DNA of 20,315 bases, taken from the NCBI GenBank assembly GCA_001310715.1, contig BAXV01000068.1, forward strand, positions 1 to 20,315, in the 5' to 3' direction. Shown here piece after piece: positions 1 to 8,260 of this stretch. The first letter of the stretch is position 1, and every line of letters begins with the position of its first letter. The DNA comes from Pseudovibrio sp. JCM 19062. Its GTDB lineage: Bacteria; Pseudomonadota; Alphaproteobacteria; Rhizobiales; Stappiaceae. Under the pieces are notes generated by a model that did not search any database, was not told the DNA's origin, and saw only the letters and a list, made by a program, of their open reading frames with translations. Made by a program: the position numbers and the translations under genes.

Positions 1-1641
1 TGTGACCGTGTGCACCATGTTCCCGGAAGTGGATACGCTCAGCCCGTTTCGGCCCGCGTGGATCTTCCGCAAACAAAAGGGATTTGACCGTCACTGGCAC
101 GGTGAATGAAGGCAGACGTATCTTCCCAAGATCGATGTAGTCGAAATCCCTCAAACTTAAGCCATCGAGTACCAGCATTTCATTGGCAATGTTCAGCTCC
201 TCTTTCAGGATACCGCCCAGTGTTTGCGCAATATCACCGTCGATGATGATATAAAGCGGGTGACCCGCCGCAACTCTTGGAGCCATTGCCTTTGCGATGC
301 CGTCCGCAACTGCTCGAATGTAGGAGTAATCAGGTTCCAGTCGATATTCAAACACAAGCGCTACATCCTGCGTGGTAACGTCAAGGTCAAATGCTTCAAA
401 ATGCCTAAGAATTGCCGCCGATATCTCGTCGGCAGAGGTGTGTGTTTTAAGGTCAATGTGAGGCTTTAGAGCTTGCATATTGCGACGTGGCAGAAGCTTC
501 CCTGGTGCGGTAATGGTGCTGGATTGCCCACTCAGTTGAACCGAATATTCCGAAGCACCCAGAGCGGTGGCGCGTATACATGCGTTGGCTGGCAACATGG
601 GCGCATTCATATCATTCGCCTCTACACGGGCGCGAATGGCTTTTCCCAATGGCAAGCCAAGATCATTGAATGCGCGGGTTTCCCGCTGGCAGATATATTC
701 GCCAACTCCTCCAGAAAAGATGAGCCCATCAATGGGAGAGAGGTCCGGCGGCAGTCCGTGAGAAACAGCCGGGCAGCTGACTCGGGAATAGGCTGCTTAG
801 TGACAGCATGGACAAGTTCCTCAGCCATTCGAGCTGTGATTTTGTCCAGATCTGCATCACTGATGGGATCTCCGATTGACAAATCGAAACCCGCTTGCTT
901 GGCATGGTGACGACCTGCCGGATCAAGACGGGAAACCCGCCCGTTTTCGGTGGCGATCAATCGTCCGCCGATATGAAGCGCTCCGGTCCAGGCCACGCGT
1001 CCATCCTCGCAAAGGGCAAGTTTTGTCGTGCCGCCACCAATGTCCACATTGAGAATCCGTTTGCCCAACCCGTGGCTTGCCTTCGCCGCGCCAGATCCAT
1101 AAGCAGCCAGCATGGCTTCCATATGATTTCCGGCAGTGGCGGTTACAAAATCTCCGCCTTTTTCGGCAACAATTCTAGCGATTGCCTCCGCGTTTTCACG
1201 GCGCAGAGCTTCCCCGGTCAAGATTACAACGCCTGCATCTATATCCTTGGGGTTTATCTTGGCTTGATTGTACGCCGAATCGATGATCGCGCCTAATGCA
1301 GCTCCGTCAATATTGGTTTCGTCAATAAACGGAGTAAAGGAAACCTCTGATTCAAAAGCTGTTTTTCGGTCTACAATAACGTATTTGCTCGCTAAAGTTT
1401 CGCCAATTCGCTGTAGGTGAATATTTGAGAAGATCACCTGCGTACCGGCAGAACCAATATCGATTCCCACCGATGTTAGCATCACATTATCGCGCTGCCA
1501 TATCGGGTTATCTTCCAAGGGACCCGGATCAATGTCGTCATGGTCATGGTCTGCCTCGCCATCATGCTCGTGCGGGAAGAAGTCCCCGAACATATGATCA
1601 TCAATAGTGTGCTGATTGGATTTTTTCTGACTTTCTTCCAT
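1..1641 (-). CDS. eutA: EutA-like ethanolamine ammonia-lyase reactivating factor, 3' end outside window, one frameshift
   Basis: EutA is an ASKHA-fold ATPase that reactivates the adenosylcobalamin enzyme ethanolamine ammonia-lyase by exchanging damaged cofactor. Seen here: a phosphate-1 motif VGIDIGSAGTQ near residues 58-67, a phosphate-2 motif DIGGGTTK near 200-207, and, after a frame change near 745-753, an adenosine-type motif GLIFSGGVGEY. The frame then stays open to position 1, so more than 540 residues are encoded, longer than the roughly 470 of enterobacterial EutA. Part of the excess is an N-terminal extension of about 50 residues with a His/Asp-rich stretch (HEHDGEADHDHDD, about 24-36). 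The ATG at 1641 is the first in frame; its Shine-Dalgarno is poor, and Met17 is an alternative. No EutB or EutC is visible, so the target enzyme may lie left of the window or may differ. Confidence 0.85.
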
Positions 1642-1767
1642 CTAATGCACGTTCCTCTATGTGGATCATCGGTCCATTGACGATACCATACCCATAACAT
1701 ACTGTTTCTGCAACACCTCATTTGAGACTTCTGAAAAACACTTTTAAGCGGACTGCGGGAGAGCACT

Positions 1768-2876
1768 TTGAAGAATGCAATTGTCTCTGAGAAATTGGCC
1801 GAGAAGTTCAAAACAGAGAAGGAAACGCCTTACACGCGCTTTATCGCGGGGGAAGGGTTGGAGATAATAAGTGGTCTCCATGTGCCGAGTTTGCATGAAG
1901 TTGAGTTGAAGCCGTGGCACCGCCGCGGAGGGAATGCCGTTTTCATCAACCATGATGCCTCACGTACAACCAACGACTGTTACGTCATGGAGATTCCGGC
2001 GGGCAAAAAGCTTGCGCCACAACGCCAGCTCTTTGAAGAGACGATCCTTGTGCTCTCAGGACGAGGCTCCACCACCGTTTGGAATGACGCGGAGCAGAAA
2101 ACCAGCTTTGAGTGGGGACCGGGTTCCATTTTCGGTATTCCGCTTAATGCGAACCATCAGCACTTTAATGGTTCGGGAACTGAGCCTGCACGTTTTGTCT
2201 CGGTAACCAACATGCCACCATTGATGAACGTTTATGAAGAGCCGGAGTTTCTTTTCAATACACCTTACGATTTTAAAGGGCGCTATTCAGGGGAACCAGA
2301 CTATTTTGCGGATCAGGGCGAGCAAAAAGGCCTGCTCATGGAGACCAACTTCGTTCATGATGCGGTCAACCTACCACTGGTCGAAGCGAAAGAGCGTGGG
2401 GCAGGGGGCGGCCATATACGTTTCCAGCTGGCTAAATGTTCTATGAACAGCCATATCAGCCAGTTCCCTGTTGGTACCTATAAGAAATGTCACAGGCACG
2501 GCCCAGGCGCTCATGTGATTATCCTGTCGGGTGAGGGGTACAGCCTCATGTGGCCTGAAGGAGAAGGGCCCACCCGCTACGACTGGAAGCCAGGTTCCAT
2601 GGTTGTGCCGCCGAACATGTGGTACCACCAACACTTCAATACCGGTAAGACCCCTGCACGTTATCTGGCTTTCAAATATGAAGGGGTAGCGATCCGTAAC
2701 GCGCAAGGCGTGCCCAAAGCGTGGATCTCCCAGCGCATTGGCGGCGACCAGATCGACTACGCCGATGAAAGTCAGAAAGTGCGCACCATGTTTGCCGAGG
2801 CTTGGCAAGAAACGGTCTTGAGCCACGGATGGAAGCGGCATACCAGGCCGAAATGGCCGACCTCCCCCAACCATAA
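1768..2876 (+). CDS. Two-domain cupin protein (bicupin), one frameshift near the 3' end
   Basis: About 369 residues with two cupin barrels, the architecture of gentisate 1,2-dioxygenase-like enzymes, although I cannot name the substrate. The C-terminal barrel keeps a likely 3-His metal site: CHRH at residues 241-244 and YHQHFN at 286-291. In the N-terminal barrel the HxH position reads PQRQ (84-87), keeping a Glu and an HQHFN motif at 130-134, so this half may not bind metal the usual way. The start is TTG at 1768 with GGGAGAG just upstream; no in-frame ATG lies between it and an upstream stop at 1732. Near 2800 the frame shifts: the frame after the shift gives a natural end (EMADLPQP) at 2876, whereas the original frame runs on into the next gene. 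It probably shares an operon with the Rieske oxygenase 78 bp downstream, with a hairpin between them. Confidence 0.8.
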
Positions 2877-2887
2877 TCTCGGAAGTT

Positions 2888-2923
2888 CTGATCTCAGCAC
2901 CCGCAATTTGGTGCTGAGATCAG
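2888..2923 (+). terminator. Strong intergenic hairpin, possible attenuator or mRNA-stability element
   Basis: A perfect 14-bp inverted repeat, arms 2888-2901 and 2910-2923, with an 8-nt loop. It lies between the bicupin stop (2876) and the Rieske start (2955). It is followed by CAAAATGC rather than a T-run, so it is not a standard rho-independent terminator. It could stabilise the upstream mRNA end, lower read-through into the oxygenase, or bind a protein. Confidence 0.6.
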
Positions 2924-2954
2924 CAAAATGCATTCAATATGAAGGAAAGTTGCG

Positions 2955-4242
2955 ATGCTTACCAAAGAGGTCAATGATTTACTAACGCAGACGAATGCCG
3001 AGACACCCATGGGGGAGCTCTTTCGTCAATATTGGATTCCTGCTCTTTTGGCGAGTGAACTTCCTGAAGATGATTGTACGCCAGTACGTATTAAGCTGCT
3101 GGGTGAGCGCTTGATCGCGTTTCGTGACAGCGACGGCCGTTATGGTCTCATGGATGAATTTTGCGCACACCGTGGCGTTTCTCTCTGGTTTGGGCGCAAC
3201 GAAGAAGGTGGCTTGCGCTGTCCCTATCACGGCTGGAAATATGATGTGAATGGGCAGTGTATCGAGGTTCCGTCCGAGCCAGAAGAAAGTGGTTTTTGCC
3301 AAAAGATTAAATTGCAAGCTTATCCGTTGATCAAGGTCGGCGATGTTCTTTGGACCTATATGGGCGACAAAGACAAAACGCCACCAGAGCCGGTGTGGGA
3401 ATTTGCAACCGTTGCCCCGGAACAGACCTACACTTCAAAACGCTGGCAGGAGTGTAACTGGCTGCAAGCAATGGAAGGTGGTATCGATTCCAGTCATGTT
3501 TCCTTCCTTCATTCGGGTGGCTTGAACACCGATCCGCTGTTCAAAGGTGCGAAAGGTAACCAGTACAATCTGGCTGACAAAAAAACCTGTTTTTGAAGTA
3601 GCCGACGCAGAGGGCGGTCTATTTATTGGTGCGCGTCGTAACGCGGAACAGGGTCGATACTACTGGCGTATCACCCCTTGGGTTATGCCAAGCTTTACAA
3701 TGGTTCCTCCGCGCGGCGATCACCCGCAACACGGTCATTTCTGGATACCCATTGACGATGAAAACTGCTGGGCGTGGAGCTTTGACTACCATCCAACCCG
3801 TGCTTTGAGGGAAGCGGAAGTCAAGGCTATGAAAGATGGTCACGGTATTCATAATGAATATGTTCCGGGAACATTCCGGCCGCTGCAGAACAAAGACAAT
3901 GACTACATGATGGACCGCGAAGCGCAAAAACGCGGTGAGACCTATTCGGGCATCAAGGGTATTGCCATGCAGGACGCAAGCCTTCAGGAAAGTATGGGGC
4001 CGATCTGCGATCGCACGAAGGAAAATCTTGTTTCCACCGATAACGGTATCATTATGGCACGTCACCGCCTGCGCAAAGCTGCAACTGCTCTGCGTGATAA
4101 GGGAACGCCCCCTCCTGGCCGCGAACCAGAACACCAGAAAGTGCGTTCAGTCGCCGTGGTGCTGGAGCCTGATCAGAATTATGTAGAAGCCTGCCGTGAT
4201 GCTTTGAAAGCAGAAAAAGGCAAGGAAAGGACATCGGTATAG
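2955..4242 (+). CDS. Rieske non-heme iron oxygenase, phthalate-dioxygenase-like alpha subunit, one frameshift
   Basis: About 428 residues when rejoined, the usual length for phthalate 4,5-dioxygenase/LigXa-type oxygenases, which hydroxylate or demethylate aromatic acids using electrons from a reductase. The Rieske [2Fe-2S] motif is complete: CAHRG (Cys70, His72) and CPYHGWKYD (Cys89, His92). The mononuclear iron site is visible as EGGIDSSHVSFLH (Asp178, His181, His186). An AGGAAAG ribosome site precedes the ATG. The frame breaks at an A7 run (3579-3585), which looks one A too long; removing it joins NLADKK directly to PVFEVADAEGG. No beta subunit is present, consistent with this subfamily. 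No phthalate-type reductase is in the window; the only candidate electron carrier is the Rieske ferredoxin at 17645-17967. The substrate is unknown. Confidence 0.88.
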
Positions 4243-4246
4243 AAAT

Positions 4247-4775
4247 ATGGCTGATGAATTCCACCCAACCCTGTCCAGTAGCTGTGCCTTGGCGGCTACC
4301 TCTGCTGAAGCGAAATTTCGGGTCCAGTACCCAAATTCCAAAAGACGCGCATCGCGGATTTCGCGCTCGACAAACGCTCTGCAGATACCATGTACGCTAT
4401 AACGGAAGACCCGTGGCAGGGGGCGCACTTTTTAACCGTTAACGCCATTATTAACGGCAACCCCGATGAGATTGAGGCGGCAATGCTGCCTCTTTCTCAT
4501 CCTGATGGCAGCCCAGCAAGCCTGATCGAGGAAATTGAATACGCGGATGTTGCAATCCTAATCTCGGCAACGGGAGAGAATTCCGGTGCAGCTGAGGTTA
4601 TCGCAAGAGAGGCTTATACCCGTAAAATCATGACTGCGGGGCTCGCGCTTTCTCATTTAAATCATGAACGCAGGCTATGAAAATCGTCAACACGCTGCGC
4701 CCGTTTGCTTCAGTGCTTGTAGTGGCAGATGATGACGATTTCATCCCGGCAATGTTAACTGCGCTGCGCGCTTAG
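4247..4775 (+). CDS. Unrecognised protein, about 175 aa, apparently two frameshifts
   Basis: I do not recognise this family. Coherent coding is seen in three successive frames: ATG at 4247 (MADEFHPTLSSSCALAATSAEA), a frame change around 4305-4325 into a segment with KTRIADFALDKRSADTMYA and DPWQGAHFLTVNAIINGNP, then another at about 4670-4680 into RPFASVLVVADDDDFIPAM, ending TAG at 4775. The middle (ADVAILISATGENSGAAEVI) reads like a beta-alpha-beta unit. It starts 4 nt after the Rieske stop and ends 9 nt before the metal transporter, so it sits inside an operon. Alternatively the last 32 codons, from an ATG at 4677 overlapping the preceding stop, could be a separate tiny gene, but their composition suits a C-terminus. 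Confidence 0.5.
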
Positions 4776-4784
4776 AGGATACTT

Positions 4785-5507
4785 ATGGACTATCTTGCCA
4801 TTTTGCCGCTTGGGTTCCTCATTGGTATCACTCACGCATTTGAAGCTGATCATCTCGCAGCAGTGACAGCATTGCAGTACAATCGAAAAGGTCGGATCGC
4901 TATTGCCGTACGTGGTGCAATATGGGGCTTTGGCCACACATTCTCGTTATTGCTCGTAAGTGCAGCAGTGTTCCTTCTTGGCCTGACCATGACTGGACGG
5001 CTTGAAGCCGGTCTGGAGTTTGCTGTTGGTGTTATGATTGTTGCCATTGGTGCAAATGTTCTTTGGCGTCTTCGGCGCGAAAAAATACACATGCATGTCC
5101 ATAGTCATGATGACAACAGGCACATTCATTTTCACAGCCACGCCAAAGAGAATGTGCCGCACAGCCAAAGCACCCACACGCACAAACATAAATCCCGCGC
5201 TGTATCTGGCAAAGGCGTGATCCTTGGTGTTGGGATGGTCCATGGGCTTGCTGGCTCTGGCGCTTTCCTTGTGTTGATGTCGGCAACTGCCGATACCTTC
5301 GCACAAGCCCTTACCTACGTTCTGGTTTTTGGCTTGGGTACCATTCTAGGCATGGGATTCTTGACCTTGATAATCAGTTTGCCGCTTAATTATATGCAGC
5401 GTCTGCAAGGCTGGGTGCCAGCAACTACACAGCTGGTTGTGGCCGGTGTGGCGTTATTTGTCGGCGGGTCGATCATGGTAGAGAAATTTGGCGAGCTCCT
5501 CAGTTAA
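4785..5507 (+). CDS. NiCoT/UreH-type nickel or cobalt transporter with His-rich loop
   Basis: An intact 240-residue inner-membrane protein. The N-terminal helix carries the NiCoT signature HAFEADH (H-x4-DH, residues 17-23), essential for Ni/Co recognition in HoxN/NixA-family permeases, followed by a GFGHTFSLL motif in the next membrane segment. The central loop (about residues 100-138) is crowded with His: HMHVHSHDD, HIHFHSH and THTHKHK. C-terminal hydrophobic segments include GVGMVHGLAGSGAF. The length and MVHGLAGSGA motif are closer to UreH-like members than to long HoxN proteins. The ATG follows AGAGGA. It lies within the run that also holds the aldolase and a His-tailed small protein, suggesting metal supply to an enzyme nearby; cobalt for a B12 enzyme or nickel/cobalt for the aldolase-type enzyme are both possible. 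Confidence 0.85.
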   Translation: MDYLAILPLGFLIGITHAFEADHLAAVTALQYNRKGRIAIAVRGAIWGFGHTFSLLLVSAAVFLLGLTMTGRLEAGLEFAVGVMIVAIGANVLWRLRREKIHMHVHSHDDNRHIHFHSHAKENVPHSQSTHTHKHKSRAVSGKGVILGVGMVHGLAGSGAFLVLMSATADTFAQALTYVLVFGLGTILGMGFLTLIISLPLNYMQRLQGWVPATTQLVVAGVALFVGGSIMVEKFGELLS

Positions 5508-5519
5508 AGGGATGATGAA

Positions 5520-6191
5520 ATGGCGCAGTCCCCTGAACAGCTGATTTGTGATGCGGTGTCCATTCTCGCTAGTGTAGAAATCATGGACTATAACGGCCAC
5601 GCATCTCTGCGTGGTCGTGAGGGCGGTTTTTACATCAACACAGCAGACTCTGACCGTGCGGCGATGACACCGGATCAGGTTTGTTTTGTGAACCATGAGG
5701 GCAACAGTATAAGCGGTGAACGGCCTCCTAACGAAGTGGCTCTTCACGCTGCAATTTTTTCGGCACGTCCTGATATTCAAGCGATCGTTCATGGCCATCC
5801 TAAGTGGTCAACACTTTACACTCTAACGGAGCAGGAAATACCGACGGTTATGCCGCAGGGCTGTCTGGTTGCAAATCTGCCAGTTTATCCTAAGTCGCAC
5901 TCTATCAGTAAACCAGAACGCGGAGCCGCAGTCGCCGAGGTTATAGGGCAAAGCGATGGTGCGTTACTCGCTGGACATGGTTCGGTTTTGGCTGGTCAAA
6001 CGATACAGCAAGCGGTTGCCCTTGCGATTTACACGGAGCAGAATGCAGAGCGGGCCTATCGTTCGAAAACTTTAGGACAAGCAAAAACTATTAGCGGTCC
6101 GGAGCAGGAGGAATACCGTACGGGGCTTGCAAAACCGGCACTCTATCAGAAGTGCTGGTCATTTTACTTGGGTCAAGGGAAAGCAAAGTAA
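5520..6191 (+). CDS. Class II aldolase/adducin-family metalloenzyme (aldolase or decarboxylase)
   Basis: An intact 223-residue single-domain protein. The divalent metal site of L-fuculose-1-phosphate aldolase (Glu73, His92, His94, His155) is matched almost position for position: PPNE (Glu72), HGHP (His91, His93) and AGHGS (His153). Family members cleave sugar phosphates, but some are decarboxylases of dihydroxybenzoate-type acids, including 3,4-dihydroxyphthalate decarboxylase. Sitting downstream of a phthalate-type Rieske oxygenase, a decarboxylase role is attractive but is inference. The start is 12 nt after the transporter gene behind AAAGGGATGATG, and its TAA overlaps the next ATG (TAATG), indicating translational coupling. 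Confidence 0.85.
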   Translation: MAQSPEQLICDAVSILASVEIMDYNGHASLRGREGGFYINTADSDRAAMTPDQVCFVNHEGNSISGERPPNEVALHAAIFSARPDIQAIVHGHPKWSTLYTLTEQEIPTVMPQGCLVANLPVYPKSHSISKPERGAAVAEVIGQSDGALLAGHGSVLAGQTIQQAVALAIYTEQNAERAYRSKTLGQAKTISGPEQEEYRTGLAKPALYQKCWSFYLGQGKAK

Positions 6192-6415
6192 TGTGTGGTG
6201 AGATCGACGAACAAATTTTGATCAGCGAAGAGTTACTGGAGCGTTTCAGGGTCATGTCAAAAATGCTTGGCGCTGACCTTGATGGGCCAAAAGTGAACGG
6301 TCCGGTAGATCTTGATACGGCAAAAGGCAGAGCTACCTACATGGAGCAATTGTTCTCATTAGGTCTGCAAAGGGCCGTCACAGATGCTTCAGCTGCAGAA
6401 GAAGGCAGGCGTTGA
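6191..6415 (+). CDS. Small hypothetical protein, 74 aa
   Basis: Begins at the ATG overlapping the aldolase stop by one base (TAATG), which decides the start. The protein is acidic, probably helical and soluble (MCGEIDEQILISEELLERF, ending DASAAEEGRR), with no signal peptide or membrane segment. I do not recognise a family. Tight coupling to the aldolase and a 4-nt gap to the His-tailed protein suggest a small accessory factor. Because shifts are common in this window, it could be the N-terminal half of one protein joined to the next gene. Confidence 0.55.
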   Translation: MCGEIDEQILISEELLERFRVMSKMLGADLDGPKVNGPVDLDTAKGRATYMEQLFSLGLQRAVTDASAAEEGRR

Positions 6416-6419
6416 TGCG

Positions 6420-6626
6420 ATGGCTTCACAAGCGATAGCCTTTGCACGTCTTGCCGGTTTTATTGCCGGACAGCTGCCACCTGATGCTGATCTATTTCGC
6501 TCTGTCATTGATGCTGTCTCGGCAGGGTATGCGGAAACCGCGAAGCTGCAAAAGCAATACAACGTTGCACAAGCGGTCGCACACGGTCATCACCACCACG
6601 GGGAAGACGATCACCATCATCACTGA
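6420..6626 (+). CDS. Small protein with a His-rich C-terminal tail, 68 aa
   Basis: MASQAIAFARLAGFIAGQLP at the N-terminus, then a helical middle, then a metal-binding tail AHGHHHHGEDDHHHH. The ATG at 6420 follows GAAGGCAGG at suitable spacing; an earlier in-frame ATG at 6384 would overlap the preceding gene. His tails of this kind bind Ni, Co or Zn in metallochaperones and transporter accessory proteins. Together with the His-rich loop of the transporter at 4785 and the two half-permeases that follow, it supports a metal-handling module. I know no named family for it. Confidence 0.6.
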   Translation: MASQAIAFARLAGFIAGQLPPDADLFRSVIDAVSAGYAETAKLQKQYNVAQAVAHGHHHHGEDDHHHH

Positions 6627-6680
6627 CTAATATTCAACAAATTTCCAGTTGCTTTTAGATCGAAGCCGAGGAGGGGTGAT

Positions 6681-7273
6681 GTGGCGAGCTATAATTTCCT
6701 AAAGAACAGGGAGTGGCTGCGTGCCACTCTTAAAGATGCATTTGGCAAAAGTTTCTTTGGTTTTTTTGATTTTTGCCGTTGCGACTGGAATGCTCTGTTT
6801 TTTTTCTTAAAGGCCCTGAAGTTTTCAAGCATACCCTTATTGGCGATGCAGAATTACTCTTCAAGATGCTCCCCCGCATGTCGGTTGCCCTTTCCATCGC
6901 AGCGCTCATATGGATTATGCTACCTCGCGATAGCATTTCTGGTCTTATTGGTAAGGAATCCGGTGTAAAGGGGCTCGGTATTGCTACTGTTGCCGGGACT
7001 GTGACACCCGGTGGTCCCTCAGCAGCTTACTCGCTTCTTGCGGTCTTGGGTGGTTCGGGCGCAGACCGTGGGCCACTAGTGGCCTACATAACCGCATGGG
7101 CGACCTTGGGTCTGCAACGCATCCTTATTTGGGATGCGCCTTTTATGGGTTCTGATTTTGCCATCACACGTTTTCTAATTAGCTTGCCTTTGCCGATCAT
7201 CGCCGGGCTAATTGCCCAGACCTTAAGTATTTCGGTTACATATTCAAATTCAGAGGTCGAGCAAAAACTATGA
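6681..7273 (+). CDS. YraQ/ArsP-like permease half 1, two frameshifts
   Basis: About 197 residues over three frames. It starts at GTG 6681 (MASYNFLKNREWLR) behind GAGGAGGGG; the shifts fall at a T7 run (6761-6767) and a T8 run (6798-6805), rejoining into LVFLIFAVATGMLCF, then LKGPEVFKHTLIGDAELLF. The body carries the permease pattern LIGKESGVKGLGIATVAGT, VTPGGPSAAYSLLAVLGG and ITAWATLGLQRILIWDAPFMG. In YraQ/DUF318 permeases this motif normally occurs in each half of a protein of about 320 residues. Here each half is its own gene, so the working unit is probably a heterodimer with the next product. The ATGA overlap with that gene fits. Substrate unknown. Confidence 0.7.
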
Positions 7274-7778
7274 ATACCGGTTTCTGGATACTGTTTGTCC
7301 TGCTTGTCGTCCTCTTTACTTTCGCGCTCTATCGACAGGAAGACTTTGGGCCGGTACTAAAGAGATTGCTGGAACAAGCGGCAAAACTTGTGCCGCGTAT
7401 GGTGTGCGCATTGATCGCAGCTGGCTTTATTGCCGAACTTCTACCTAAAGAAGAGATTTCACACTTGATGGGTGAAAATGCTGGAATCTGGCTCTACCGG
7501 TGGCAGCTGCTGCTGGTATTTTAATCCCTGCAGGCCCCGTGATTGCATTCGCAATTGCAGCAGTTTTTGCCAAAGCTGGGGCCTCTACTGCGGCACTGAT
7601 TACTTTCATCACCTCGTGGAGCATCTTCGCACCGCATCGGATTTTGATTTACGAATTGCCGCTTCTTGGGGTTTCGTTCTTCAAGATGCGGGTCCTATCA
7701 GTTCTGATTATTCCTTTGGTGGCGGGTGTATTGGCCTTTTTGGTAGCTACATTTTGGTCCAACATGCCATCTTTCTAA
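7270..7778 (+). CDS. YraQ/ArsP-like permease half 2, one frameshift
   Basis: About 169 residues. The ATG at 7270 overlaps the stop of the first half by four bases (ATGA). An N-terminal membrane anchor (FWILFVLLVVLFTFALY) precedes AAKLVPRMVCALIAAGFIAE and HLMGENAGI; the frame changes near 7485-7495 and continues LALPVAAAAGILIPAGPV, FAKAGASTAALITFITSWS and HRILIYELPLLGVSFFKMR. The motif order MGE-x-G, A-G-x-x-x-P-x-GP, SW and R-I-L-I-x-E-L-P repeats that of the preceding protein, as expected for two paralogous halves of one permease. It ends 9 bp before the converging tctB stop, with no terminator in between. Confidence 0.72.
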
Positions 7779-7787
7779 AGCTCCAGA

Positions 7788-8260
7788 TCAAGCCATAAGC
7801 CATTCTAGAACAAACCCTCGAAACAGCGTTAGTTCCAGCAACCAAGCGAACATACCGTAAAGCACTGCAAAGGTTGACATCGCAGCAAATAATGCGAATT
7901 TGAAGCCGCTATCTTTTTCAAAATAGACGTAGAGCCCGACGGCAAGTGGTCCGCCAGCAATAAATCCGAAGCCGACAAGTAAGGCCGTGAAAAGGGCGAG
8001 CCACATAAACATCTCTACTTCGCTGTGGGCGCCTTCTTCCTGTGCCACTTCCTCAATTTCGTCAGAGCCATCTTTTTCTGCCTTCTTTCCAGAGCCGGAA
8101 AAGTCAATGACAAGTTGTACCCCGCAGAGCAGTAGTCCCGGTATGGCGAGGAGAAGCGGCATGAAGCCGCCTCGGTTGGAAGTTGCCAGGACAGATAGGC
8201 TGCGGCTGCAAACAGAGAAAACATAACCAAAGTCGTGATGATCTTGCTGTCTATTGTCAT
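7788..8260 (-). CDS. tctB: TctB small membrane subunit of TTT transporter 1, one frameshift
   Basis: About 157 residues. The start ATG overlaps the tctA stop by one base (TAATG). The N-terminal membrane segment (TTLVMFSLFAAAAYLSW) is followed by a frame change near 8180 into NRGGFMPLLLAIPGLLLCGV, a cytoplasmic acidic stretch (EKDGSDEIEEVAQEEG) and two or three further hydrophobic segments. This four-helix layout and its place directly after tctA identify the poorly conserved TctB family. It works with TctA in proton- or sodium-driven import of a carboxylate delivered by a periplasmic TctC protein. No tctC follows on this strand; the nearest is tctC1 on the divergent operon. Confidence 0.8.

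Noticed and set aside
473..1296. Rightward open frames at 473-910 and 895-1296
   Set aside because: They lie opposite the EutA-like gene, whose motifs are clear on the minus strand; the rightward translations show no family features.
3579..3585. Programmed ribosomal frameshift at the A7 run of the Rieske gene
   Set aside because: Similar breaks occur at many unrelated runs and also away from runs, so sequence error is the simpler explanation; no stimulatory structure was seen.
3619..4134. Leftward 171-codon frame inside the Rieske gene
   Set aside because: A shadow of the Rieske C-terminal domain, which rejoins cleanly on the plus strand.
5087..5203. Tandem His-codon repeats as a CRISPR or microsatellite
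   Set aside because: The CAC/CAT clusters are irregular and in frame with the transporter's metal-binding loop.
4947..5306. Leftward frames across the NiCoT His-rich loop
   Set aside because: Caused by the skewed His codons on the opposite strand; the plus-strand protein is intact and has the family signature.
7779..7787. A terminator between the converging permease and tctB genes
   Set aside because: Only 9 bp separate the stops and no stem-loop with a T-run is present.
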